Shown: piece by piece, positions 39,401 through 50,081 of the stretch
How the letters are laid out: each line of letters begins with the position of its first letter
How positions within the stretch are numbered: position 1 is the stretch's first letter
NCBI GenBank assembly: GCA_036877525.1
Contig: JAZGTH010000007.1
Span: forward strand, 6,261,501 to 6,325,500
Length of the DNA: 64,000 nt
Reading direction: 5' to 3'
From: Chromobotia macracanthus
Lineage: Eukaryota; Chordata; Actinopteri; Cypriniformes; Botiidae
Translations under genes and position numbers: made by a program
The notes under the pieces: generated by a model
Database searches by the model: none
Told to the model about the DNA's origin: nothing
What the model saw: only the letters and a program-made list of their open reading frames with translations

Positions 39401-40837
39401 TGTGAGTTTGAATAAAATGTTGATTCATTCATTCTACAAAGCTGGTATAAATGTCCAGTTTATGACAGAAAAACATTCTACAAACTGATTAAAACATTTT
39501 GAGCATTTTTCAGCATTTAAGAAAGACAGATTTATGCTATGCTTACCATAGGCAGCTGAGGATCTCAACTGCTCAATATTTGTACATCCATGGGACATGC
39601 AGACAGATGGAAGAATGGCTAAATACTGGCTGCCTTGGTTAGTCGGTGGGTTCAATTGAATGTCTTCACCTTAAAACACAGGATGACAGAACAGGATGTG
39701 ATATAATCTCCAGGCTATTCTTATTTAGTGGGTTGTGATCATTGAAATTGTTAATTGCATTCAGTCATATAGTTAAGTCACATAGCGTGATACCAGGGCT
39801 GTCTCTTGAATTCATGGGGACCACGTACACTCTAAATGTGCCCCTATTGTCACAGGGTACTTTACAATGTTCCTGTTCATTCATCTTGCTGACACCCCTG
39901 CCCACTACTATGTTTCATTTGAGTCCACTTGTTTTGTCCCTTCTGTCAGGTATGCCATCAGAAACTACCATGGCAATTTGTTCCATGATTTTTGGGGGTG
40001 TTTTTGAAAGATTTCCCAAGCTTAAGGTCTGCTTTGCTCATGGGGGTAAGACATATTCATATTACACACATAAAGGCATAGAGAACAAAACCGTAATTGC
40101 TAACCAACATCCAGATGAGCACAGCATACAGTAAAGTACATGTATTGCATTCCTTGTGTTCCAGGCGGTGCTTTTCCATACACTGTTGGTCGAATTGAGC
40201 ATGGGTTTAAAGTGAGGCCTGATCTTTGTGCAGTCGATAACAAGATTAACCCACGCAAATACTTAGGATCTTTCTACACTGATTCTCTTGTGCATGACCC
40301 ACTCTCTCTGAAGCTACTCATGGACATCATAGGAAAGGTAATTTTATTCTCTTATCAACTCATATATCGCCACATCTTACTGTAATAGTTCAACCAGCTT
40401 ATTGATACTTATAGACAGATTCTTGCATGAGTAAAGTCACTCTGTGCTATTTTAGTTTTAATAAAACTCTCTTTCCTCTAGGATAAAGTTATGTTAGGTA
40501 CAGATTACCCATTTCCACTAGGGGAACTGGAGCCAGGAGCATTGATTGAATCTATGGATGAGTTTGATAGTTCCCTAAAGGTAACAAAAACATCTACCGG
40601 AACCCACAATAAACACTGGCAATTGCAAACACATTCAGCTTCTAAATATGTTGCTGTGAAACTATTCATTGCTGATATTTATTGTGATTATGTGAAAAAT
40701 AACATAAGCATGTAGGGTTAATACTGCTATAATAATTCTCTTTTTATGACTTTTTATTTTACTGTTTTGTTTAGGATAAACTGCTTGCTGGGAATGCTTT
40801 GGAATTTTTAGGACTGTCAAGAAAACAGTTTGAGTGA
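36477..40837 (+). CDS. acmsd: 2-amino-3-carboxymuconate-6-semialdehyde decarboxylase, 10 exons
   Basis: Exons: 36477-36533, 37181-37225, 38462-38558, 38893-38942, 39165-39401, 39552-39645, 39950-40045, 40165-40337, 40482-40580, 40775-40837. They total 1011 bases, 336 residues, the human length. All junctions are GT-AG with consistent phase. The enzyme removes CO2 from ACMS in the kynurenine branch of tryptophan breakdown, steering flux away from quinolinate and NAD. It is a cytosolic, zinc-dependent amidohydrolase-fold enzyme acting as a homodimer. The metal site is intact: HNH at residues 6-8 (human HSH), H174 in FVHPWDM, H224 in CFAHGG and D291 in LGTDYPFP. Conserved blocks [27 protein letters not shown] and [15 protein letters not shown] are present. 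The protein ends in RKQFE as in human. Exons 1 and 2 are tiny (19 and 15 codons). Nothing suggests inactivation. Confidence 0.97.
37226..38461 (+). other. acmsd: acmsd intron 2
   Basis: This 1.2 kb intron holds a perfect 14-base inverted repeat at 37328-37361. Otherwise it is AT-rich sequence without coding signal. Confidence 0.85.
37328..37361. repeat. Perfect 14-base hairpin in acmsd intron 2
   Basis: CTTCTGTGGTTCAT (37328-37341) and ATGAACCACAGAAG (37348-37361) are exact reverse complements around the 6-base loop TTACAC. The stem contains TGTGGTT, a RUNX core, in both orientations. Confidence 0.85.
38692..38780 (+). repeat. Diverged copy of the cyprinid fold-back repeat
   Basis: GGTTAGGTCACCCATAACT followed by CCCTCATGTTGTTCCAAACC and TTTTGGAATGACATCAGG parallels the opening and closing motifs of the element at 4305. 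It is located in acmsd intron 3 between two well-defined exons. Confidence 0.65.
39089..39143 (+). repeat. Exact 24-base tandem duplication before acmsd exon 5
   Basis: The block starting GGTCCATTATCTCATTCCAA is present at 39089-39112 and identically at 39120-39143. The second copy ends 21 bases before exon 5 begins at 39165. Its identity implies a recent event. It may duplicate the branch-point region. Confidence 0.9.
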
Positions 40838-41882
40838 CCAATCAGTTGTATTGACGTTTATCAGAAGTAATTATGTTACCAGAAAGTATTTAAAACATTT
40901 TAATTTTTTTTCTTTTAATGAATTTATATTTAATTAAATATTTTTGCAACATCCTGTATTTTCTCATATTTGGCGTATACATTCTGCCTTAAGAATACTG
41001 TTTAATTCCTCTTTTGTGATGCTGTTTCTATCAAATATTTCTATTTTAATTTAAGTAAATAATTTAAAGTGGTTAACACGTTTCCAACCTTAAAAAGATT
41101 GATTCTTTATTTAAAAAAAAGTTTTGATTAAACTATGTTGATCATTGCCATATCAGAATTTTCTCAATGTTTGTACAATGTACAGTTATCAGTATGATTC
41201 TCAAAGGGAGTCTGAAATGCGCTTTCTTACTATACAGATGAAGGGTGTCTGTCATCTTTAAAAGTTTAAGTAAAGTAACTCAAACTATGAATGTTTAACT
41301 CATTCTTAGCCCTGTCAAACTGAGCAATACAGAATCAATTTTGTTTAAACACAATTTGTGTTTAGTAGACCGTAATATGTTTGCTGAGGGAAAAATGTAT
41401 TTCTTTCATTTATTAGTTGCTACCTGGTTAATAACCTTCTTTGTTAATGATTTAGGTCTAAGTAAAGACATGGGTGAACTTTATCTTTAAGTATACTTTT
41501 CTGATTACCTATAGCATGCATATTATACTGGTTGAATATGTCGGCGCCATTTAACCACCAAGACAAAAATACGAAGAACAAAATGATGCGAATAACCAAG
41601 AGAACAGCTAATTAATTCTACCGAATAAATGTTTTTTGACTTGAAAGTTTTAACATTTGTATTTTGTTACCCAACAACTCGGTTCCGGGTGCTATCAGAC
41701 TCGACTCTGAATCACATCGCGACAAACTACATTTCCCAACACGGCCGCTTGCGTGACGTACGTCAGAGAACTGAGGTCGCATGTGCGTGACGTACGTCAG
41801 AGACCTGCGGTCGCATGTGTGTGACGTACGTGCGAGGCTGTTCATACGAGACGTGCGTTTTCTGTTCATCTACTGGACAATA
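40838..41882. other. Intergenic, acmsd to ccnt2
   Basis: The first 800 bases are AT-rich. They hold the acmsd 3' untranslated region, with an ATTAAA poly(A) signal candidate at 40933-40938, about 95 bases after the stop. From about 41690 the base composition changes to CpG-rich, marking the ccnt2 promoter. Confidence 0.7.
41690..41882 (+). promoter_or_regulatory. ccnt2: ccnt2 promoter with tandem CRE palindromes
   Basis: CpG-rich sequence directly upstream of the ccnt2 start codon. ACTACATTTCCCA (about 41726-41738) matches the core of a ZNF143/Staf site. Two near-identical 34-base units (41751-41784, 41785-41818) and a partial third each carry TGACGTACGTCA or a close form: two abutting CRE half sites in a palindrome. 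At the start codon AATAATGGCGGCG fits the YY1 consensus, a common arrangement in housekeeping promoters. No TATA box is seen. Transcription start positions are unknown. Confidence 0.6.
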
Positions 41883-44800
41883 ATGGCGGCGTACCGGGGA
41901 TCTTCATCCAAATGGTTTTTCACCCGGGAGCAGCTCGAAAACACCCCGTCTCGCCGCTGCGGAGTGGAACCAGACCGAGAGCTGTCGTACCGACAACAGG
42001 CCGCAAATCTAATTCAAGACATGGGCCAGAGACTAAATGTGTATCCTTCAGCCGCGCTGACTAACAGCAGGCCCTCTCTCGTTTCTTACTGTGTCTTTTT
42101 GAGTGTTTATAATATTTATAACGCCCAATAATGTCCGTGATATATTTAGTTAACGCTCACTAAATATAATATCCACGAAATTGCTTGTAATTCTCCATTA
42201 AAGCCCATTAGATCTAGACAGGGCGCGTTCATCTCTTGCGCAGGCGCATGCTTATGCTTGTTAATGTTTCACAGATGATATTAGTACAGGATGTAAAAAG
42301 CACTAGTGAGGTGTAGTTTTCTCTGTGTGATCGAAACATTATTATGAAATAGTAGACTCTGTTTTGAGTTTTGGACAGCTAACAGCTCACAGGCTTTAGA
42401 TGTGATGTCAGTGGTACCCCAACAGCTCATATTAAAGCCCCCCAGGCCCAACTACTAAACCTGTTAGTATATTTAGTATGTCATTGTTTTAAGCTTCTGT
42501 TTTTCTCAAATTGTGGTTTTGTAGTTCCTTGACTCTAAACGTCAGTTCTCAACTAACAATAAATACTGCCATTGTTTACATGCACAGATTTTATATGTAC
42601 CACTCCTTCACCAAATTCAACAGAAATGTAAGTGATATTACCTTTTCAGTCGTGTGATGATCTGAAAGTTTCTTTAGTCTTATGTTTCATCTTAATTATA
42701 AAGATGATCTCAAAGTGCTGACGGACGAACTGTTTTTTGCGGTCGAACAGCAAAAAAAGCTGTTAATTTATGTTTATGTAAGCTAAAATCAGCTCCATTC
42801 TTCCCTACACATTGAGCTACTTCAGAGTAAAACGTAAACATTCTGTAACACTGTGTAAGTCACAGTGAACCTTTCTTTTTAGATATTAAAAATGTGTCAC
42901 CCTTTATACAAGTGCTGCAAGATTTCAATAACAAAGCAGTTATTTGTAGTATCTGGTCCATCCTGTTGTAGTGACTTTTTTTTCCATCAACAGACCATCC
43001 CTCCAACAACATTATTTCTGGCTGCAAAAGTTGAAGAGCAACCACGGAAACTTGAGCACGTCATTAAAGTAGCACATGCCTGTTTAAATCCCCAGGAACC
43101 TCCACTGGATACAAAGAGTAACGTAAGTTTTGGGAATTCTGGGTGTTATTGTTTTTTCCAACATCAGTTTCCTCTATCCTGCTATCACACTGGATAAAAT
43201 TTGCTCCACTAGAGTGTTGTGATTCTGTCTCTGCAGAATCAGTTTTGTAGACATCTAGTGTGCCAGTGCTGGGATATCAGTTATAAACAGTGTTGGGTTG
43301 AATGGGTATCTTCCTTCAATTCAACATATTGTCTTGAGGGCACCAATTTTGTGTTGCCTGTAATTAGCCTTGGAACGGTACATATTTTCAGCCGAAGTGG
43401 CTGAATAGAGTTCTGTCTATTGGTTAAAGAAACAAAAAGACACATTACAAGCATCATGTAATGATTGTCTATTGAACTTCAGGCATACCTCCAGCAAGCT
43501 CAAGAGCTGGTGATACTTGAAACCATAGTGCTGCAGACTTTAGGTAAGTCTATGGAAGGAGGTTCCTTTTAACTGAATATTAGAGTGAACATAGAAGGCT
43601 TGCTGACTGAGGTTCACCTTTGAAACCAATAAGGATTTTGAATGGGGAAAAAAAGAAAATTGAGTGTGACTCTCAAAAGTGACACATTTCCACTCACAGA
43701 GTTTGTATCATCATTAATTTGACCAAAATGGTGGTTTTAAAAGCTTGATGCAGTTGATTTTCAACATGATACATATGTATCATTAGACATGCATTGTTTC
43801 AGGGGCTTGTTTCTAACTAATGCATGATTATTTTTCCTGTTCGACAGGTGTTGTAGAGCATTGCAAAACAGTTGAAATTCATGTGCTTTATTTGCAGGCT
43901 TTGAAATAACAATTGAACATCCACACACTGATGTGGTGAAATGTTCCCAGCTAGTGCGAGGTATAGACTTTCCTTCATATGCTTGGATAGATATGAATAG
44001 TGCTGAATGAGTCTTTAAATCAGAGTGTTGTTTTTAAACTATGGCTAAGCATGCAGTTCAATGAGGGTTAACTTCACTTTGTCAAGCGCAGTTAGGTCTA
44101 AGGGTGTACTCACACGGTTGCTTGCACCAAGCCTGAGCGTGATTGTCCCCAGTCCATCGCCGGCCTGCACTCACACTTGCACTTAAAGTTCCAAGCACAG
44201 CATGTTTACATCATCACGATGCACCTTTTTTTTTTTTTTTTAAGAAAAGTACTTTCACTAATACAATACCTAATAGATTTATCATTTATGCCACAGTGTT
44301 TTTGACTTGATTGTGCAGCACATATCATTAGATTATTATGGAGACCACTGACTTGATGGAGCAATATAGTACACACAGAAGTACTAGCTGTTCTGTGCTC
44401 TGGTGTGGTTAGCGATCACACTAAATGTAAACCGTGCCCGAGCCTAATCGAACCGTGCTCCAGCCCACCTCTTCAAGTGGGCCAGAGCGTGGTTAAACAA
44501 ACCAGACAGTTTAGGCACAGTTTGGGCACAGTTTGGGCACAGTTTAAAGCAATCACACTGTTCAAACAAACCAGATTTTGAGGGTCAAGCATGCTCAGGC
44601 ACAGTTCAGAGAGCCTAGTGTGATTACACCCCAAGATCGTTTGGCCCACTCTCACACTCTTTATTTTCTCTGTTTTGTTTTACAGCAAGCAAGGATCTGG
44701 CACAGACTTCTTATTTCATGGCTACCAACAGGTTGTTATCCAGAACCTCATTTGTTGCACTGTGACTGCACACTATAGCTTCCTATACTGCAGGTTACCC

Positions 44801-47800
44801 TACCAGTGTCCAACACCCTCCATGCACCGGTGGCTACAGGGAGGCCCCCCCTCTCAAACTTGGAGGGGAGGGGGTTCGGCGACACCTGCCCCGGTTGCAG
44901 TGCGGTGTATTGTACGGGGGATTATTGTTGGCACAGAGGGGTTGAATGCACAATGTGAAGTGTAGTGGTGCTCTTGAACCTCACGTTTGCTCGGTTACAG
45001 AAGTGCATTTGTCTAAAAAAGACACTTTGGTAGCCTGAATAGCAGCTAAAGATTACACAGATGTAAACATTACATAGAAATCCTCACGGTAAGTACCCAG
45101 ACCCCTTTGTTTTTTTGTCTATGGTTTTGTTATTTTAAGTGAAAAATTAATTTCATCATTTTTTTGTGTTTAGATTTGATTTTAAGATTCACATCTGTTG
45201 TGCTTGGGTTGTGATGTAGCTGTTTTAATGCAAATCAACCCATTAAGGACCTGTTGGAAAATTTACTGTAAAATTCAAATTATTTTCATTGCCTTTGCAT
45301 TTTTCAACACATAAGCTGTAAATGTTTCTGGCACCAGCCAAGGTCCTTAAAGGGTGTAGTCTCCTTGCTTGGAAGAATTTTCTTTTGTGTGCATTTTCCC
45401 CTCATTTTTATTTTATTTTTAAACCAGTTTCATTGTCATTAGTATTCATCCCCTTGTTTACATTGGAATATTGTTGCAATGTCTGAACATGGGACTAGAG
45501 CAGCACGTGTTCAACACATGGCCTGCATATAATGCAGCCTGTTGAATTGAACTCTTTCCAAACATGGGCACGTTACTGACTTTTCACATCAAGTGTCTGC
45601 AAATCAACCAATTTTGCTTTTATTTTGTAAAATCAATAAGTCAATTTCTAATAAATAAATAAAGGCTGCTTTTCAGTCAATTCATCTTTGTATACATTTT
45701 AACTCTCATCATTTGTCCTGTGGTTTTTTTAGGATTTACAAGCTCTTCTTAGCCCATGTCCAAACACTGATTCTGTTCTATGGCACAGGGTTACCATCCA
45801 TCTTTGACTGAGGTTTTAAGTAAAACGCAGTTTTGTTAGTATCAGAAATGCTTGATTCCCACTAGCTTCCCATTAGTTTTTCCCACTGTATTTTCTATTA
45901 TTGTAGCTTTCATTTAGCAAAGAAAGTGCATTCCTGTCACATACAGTAGCTTAAAATACAGTAACATTGATTTTTGAAGATGCTGAGTAAGCACATAGAG
46001 TCAGTCCTGCTTTGTCTTGCATAAGATGGGCATGCATTTCTTATGTGGTAAACATGGATGGTAACCATATGCTTGTTTGCTTACTGTTTCCTATTATTCT
46101 GTTGACTGCTGGCCATTACTGAACACACTTAATGGGTGTATCAACTTCACACCTAATTATGAGAAACAAATCTGTTATATTGGCTTGCACAGATTTTGTA
46201 TCACATTTGATTTTAACAGCTGATTTTTAGTATAGTATATAAAAATATTTTAGTACAAATTAGTAGTTTATTATTTTTCAATACCTATGTTTTATCTCAT
46301 AGTAGCCTAATGAATTTGAAAAATATATATTTAAAAACATGCTGTAGCACTGGTTATTTTTAACCTTGTTTTTTTATAATGGTAAGGTATTACTAAAGGG
46401 AAAACTAAAATTTTGACTATTGAAAAGTTCTGCAGGAGTTTTAGTAAGTTTTGCAGTAAACAGTACTGACATGCATTATCTCTTTGCTTTTAGGTTAATT
46501 TTTATAAAGGTTCATATTAAATGAAGAATATAATAATGAAATAAAACGTAATTATAAAACAGATTTTTTTCTGTTTCAGCTAAGCATTTTTATTTTGGTA
46601 CATCACTAGACAGACTGAATGTGAAATTGTCACTGGTGCTACAGTTTCTGTGCAGGCAAATTTTGGAAGCTTGTTACTCAACTGAGGAATTGTTTATAGG
46701 TTTTTCTATGAATAGTATTCTTTATGACCTAATACCGTAACATAGATGTTTAGGATTACCTTTAATCTACTCAGTAGGTAATAGTTTTTTTCTTTGTTGT
46801 CTTTATTTTCCCTCCATGATGTGCTGCTTTTGCAGTCTACACCTCACCACCTTTTGCCTACAGTACAAGCCCACAGTCATCGCCTGTGTCTGCATTCACC
46901 TGGCATGCAAGTGGTCCAACTGGGAGATCCCTGTTTCCACTGATGGAAAGCACTGGTGGGAGTATGTGGACAGCTCAGTTACACTTGAGCTTTTGGATGG
47001 TGTGTGTTACATTTTCCCAACAAACACGCTGTACCTGCCATGTTTTGACATTTGGCCATTGTATTGCCCTATATTACCCAGTAAATTGTGCATTTGTGTT
47101 GTAGAACTGACCCACGAGTTTCTTCAGATTCTGGAGAAGACACCCAGCAGATTGAAGAGGATACGTAACTGGAGGGTAAGCAGTTTGTGATTGTATATTA
47201 TGATGTTAAATGTATCAAACAGTTGGTATGTTTTAGACAGATGAAATTGATTTAAATTAAACTCTGCCTTTCTCATTTATTGCTGTACTTATTTCTAGGC
47301 TACACAAGCTGCTAAGAAGCCCAAAACAGATGCCCAGGCTTCAGACAGCAGCTCTTTACCAGGACCCTCAATATCCCAGGACCTGTCCTTGATGGATGCC
47401 TTACCTGGGGTCTCCACAAATACAGCTTTTTCCAAAGCCTCCACGTCTTTTCCAGTGACCTTGCCAGGCAACCCAAGCAGTAGCATTTGCCTGGATTCCA
47501 TTGCCAACATGCAGGGAACTTCATACACATACACCGCCCCCAGCGACTGGCCTCAGGAGCAAGTGCGTTCAGACCAATATTCTGTTAAACAACTTCCCCC
47601 ACCCTCCTCTATGCACCCACACCGGCCAGACAAAAGCGCAGAGTTCAACCTTGCAAAACATGAACATAAGGCCAGTAGTGGGGTGAAGCATCAGTCCACA
47701 ACCTATCCTCCACCTGCAGCACCCACTCAGAAAATGTCTCTGGACAAGTACAGGGAGAAACATGCTGCTGAGCTAGCAGGACAGAAACGCAGGCATGAGC

Positions 47801-48456
47801 AGCACAATGTAGAGACTGAGGTTAGGGATGTTTGTGGTGCTTCAGCACAGACAGATCACCGTAAGCACCTGTCCCAACTTTCTCATGGGCAGCAGGGATC
47901 AAGCAGTAGCGCTGGAGCCATCACCACCTCACCCCTTAAGATGAAGTTGCCCATCCCTGGGCAGGACAAGGGGGACAAACGGGAGAAAGGGAGCTCCTTA
48001 AAACTCCGTCTTCCTGTCCCCTTCCAGAGTGAGAAGGGGGGTTTGAGTAAGGAGGAGCTAAAAATGAAAATTAAGGTGTCCTCAGAGCGACATAGTTCCT
48101 CAGATGAAGGTACTGCAAAGAGCAAACATTCCAGCCCACTCGTTAGCAAGGAGAAACACAGAGACCACTCAGCCCATCGTCATCACCACAAACACGGCCA
48201 CTCCCACATGCATAGCGGAAATGGCAGGAGTGGCCTTGAGGGGCCTGCAGCAAGTTCATCCCTTCGGAGCCCAGGAGGTCCTGGTGGTGAGGGAGCAAGC
48301 ACAGCTTCCAGCTCTGGTTCCTCACGCAAGAGGGCGAATTTCGACGCCAGCCACAATCATCACTCCAAAAAGAACAAAAGCTCCAAAGGTGGCGCAGGTA
48401 GTTCCTCTTATTGTTCCTCTGTTCAGCAGTGTGTGTCATCTCAGCTCTGTTCTTAA
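41883..48456 (+). CDS. ccnt2: Cyclin T2 (P-TEFb subunit), 9 coding exons, to the first in-frame stop
   Basis: Exons: 41883-42040, 42546-42627, 42994-43122, 43483-43543, 43898-43960, 44686-44731, 46836-46999, 47105-47175, 47299-48456. All junctions are GT-AG with consistent phase. The product is 643 residues to the TAA at 48454. Cyclin T2 partners CDK9 to phosphorylate the RNA polymerase II tail and release paused polymerase in the nucleus. The double cyclin fold spans roughly residues 10-255: [59 protein letters not shown] and [12 protein letters not shown] are all present. Exon 9 encodes the disordered tail with [35 protein letters not shown] and a histidine-rich stretch near residues 548-572 ([18 protein letters not shown]), like the P-TEFb region that drives CTD binding and condensates. 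After the TAA the same frame encodes the conserved C-terminus of the long human isoform (see 48457-48711). Confidence 0.95.
44102..44631. mobile_element. Non-autonomous DNA element with short terminal inverted repeats
   Basis: GGGTGTACTCACAC at 44102-44115 is matched by GTGTGATTACACCC at 44618-44631, its reverse complement with one mismatch. Between them are imperfect internal repeats (GGGCACAGTTT three times near 44511-44545) and many GTG/CAC motifs, but no transposase frame. It lies in ccnt2 intron 5. I infer a MITE of about 530 bases; target-site duplication is not clear. Confidence 0.55.
44732..46835 (+). other. ccnt2: ccnt2 intron 6 with a GC-rich island
   Basis: The largest ccnt2 intron (2.1 kb). 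Its first 230 bases are unlike the rest: 44800-44945 is strongly GC-rich, with CCCCCCTCTC and GGAGGGGAGGGGG facing each other across a 6-base loop (near 44846-44875), which could form a stable hairpin. The remaining 1.8 kb is AT-rich with nothing I can identify. Confidence 0.6.
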
Positions 48457-48711
48457 CCTTCCCTTCCCCCTCCCCCTGTCACATACCAGGTGGGCTACGG
48501 ACATCTCAGCACCCTAGTGAAACTGGACAGGAAAGCAGTGGTGAGCCACGGCCCTGAGGGTGCCGGCCTTGCTAATGGCCAACACATGGACTACAAAAGC
48601 ACTTTTGACATGCTTGATTTGTTAGAAAGTGCCCAAGGAATAAAAATGGATAAAAATGTGAAAGAAAAATCAAGCATAGTTTTCATTATTAAGAAAAAGT
48701 CAGGAATGTGA
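48457..48711 (+). CDS. ccnt2: Conserved C-terminal segment of cyclin T2 beyond the in-frame TAA
   Basis: In the same frame as exon 9, 84 codons follow the TAA before TGA at 48709-48711. The peptide includes PPPPVTYQVGYGHLSTLVKL and QHMDYK-TFDMLD, matching the end of the long human cyclin T2 isoform (T2b) closely enough to be real coding sequence. TTCCCTTCCCCCTCCCCCTG followed by CATACCAG before GTGGGC at 48490 looks like a splice acceptor, so the stop may be removed by splicing from a phase 0 donor (candidates GTTCAG at 48421, GTGTCA at 48433, both weak). The full frame would give 728 residues (human about 730). The last roughly 20 residues, rich in lysine, extend past the human end. Confidence 0.7.
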   Translation, partial: PSLPPPPVTYQVGYGHLSTLVKLDRKAVVSHGPEGAGLANGQHMDYKSTFDMLDLLESAQGIKMDKNVKEKSSIVFIIKKKSGM

Positions 48712-50081
48712 ATAAAACAGAGTAAGAAAGAAAAAATAAAATAAAAATGCTTCTTGATCTTCTGGCAGTCGGGTGCAGTCTGGGCATCTCTCTTTGTAAC
48801 TGCTGCTTTGTCCTCACTATTTCCACATGAGCAGTAAATGTATACGTGTGAGCCGGTGAATGAATTTTGCTACAAAAAATTCTTTACATGAGATCTAATG
48901 GTATATAATGAATGATAAAAAGTGTGCTTTTTCCCTACAGTGATTATTTATACAGCATTTACAAGACTGAAAGCACCCTCTGAAATGACTGACGCTCCTC
49001 TCATTTGTTTAAATTTAATTTGAAGAGGGAATGCAAAATCAAGCTATTTACGTTCTATACCTTTTTTGAATGTTTCTTTGTTTCCTTCCCCTTTGATACC
49101 TTCAATTTGAGTTCATCATGCAAGGGATGATACCAAGCTGTTTACAGAGCGTTAAGAAAAATTTGCATACGTTCTTGTATGTTAAATGCTGTACTATAAC
49201 TTCTCAGGGTTGAGCTGCTTGTAAAAATATATATACTGGGGGGGGGTGGATTTTGTGACTCAGTGTTAGAATCTGTTGTTGGTATTTCTAGCGGCAGCCT
49301 TTCAGCAATGTTTTCTTGAACTCGTATTCTTAAACTTCCATATTGCTGCCAGGATAGAACTAGCAGGCTATCTATATTTTGTCAATTACCTGGCATGTTG
49401 TCAGAGGCCATGCAATCTATACCTTCTTTACCTTCAAGCTGAATGCCAAAGGCTGTGCCTAAAAAAGTGCAAGCAGAGTTCTTTGAAGTGAACATAACCT
49501 TCGCTGTGAAGTGCATTTAATGTATTTCTTAGCTTGAAGCAGTAGCCCATTTGTGTGACGCTGTAAACCAATAACAATCAGAAACATAGGCGGGTAAAAT
49601 GCGATTGGATTAATTATCAGCGTTGACCCAAAGAGATCCGGGCTTTCAAAGGCCCTCAATGCAACAGTATGTCTGAACACAGATTAATTGTTTTGATTTT
49701 GATTCCTTTGTTTGAATCTATGGGTAAATGAGGCCAGCATTGTAGAAACCATCATTTGGATAAGGCAAGTGAAAATCTTGGCACTTATTTTTTTTTTTGT
49801 TGTCTTTTCTCCCAGTTTATTTAGTTTTAATAAATTACATGGTTTCCACTACCTTAACCTCATTCTTTGTGTATATGATCATTTACTGTGTTAAATTAAA
49901 TTAATGGCACATTTATCAGTTGAGTACTATTTGTATGTTACTTTATAAATTACATTATTTGTTTATCAAACTGTGTTATAGTGGTGTCACAATTTGTCAG
50001 TTTGATTTGTATCATTCTTTAAGTTAATTTTTTTCCAGGGCTGCGTTTCTTTTGAGTCCTGGTTGCTTTTTAAGGAAGTTT
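48712..50081. other. Tail-to-tail intergenic, ccnt2/map3k19
   Basis: This 1.4 kb holds both 3' untranslated regions. AATAAA at 48711-48716 overlaps the last ccnt2 codon and another lies at about 48735. A further plus-strand AATAAA is at 49829-49834, and a minus-strand one at 49816-49821. No open frame here looks coding. Confidence 0.65.

Noticed and set aside
44675..44965. Plus-strand 96-codon frame over ccnt2 exon 6 and the start of its intron
   Set aside because: The frame differs from cyclin T2's and comes from the exon plus GC-rich intron; the true exon ends at 44731.
47883..48517. Long open frames on other frames and the minus strand over ccnt2 exon 9
   Set aside because: Shadows of the GC-biased coding exon; only frame 0 matches cyclin T2.
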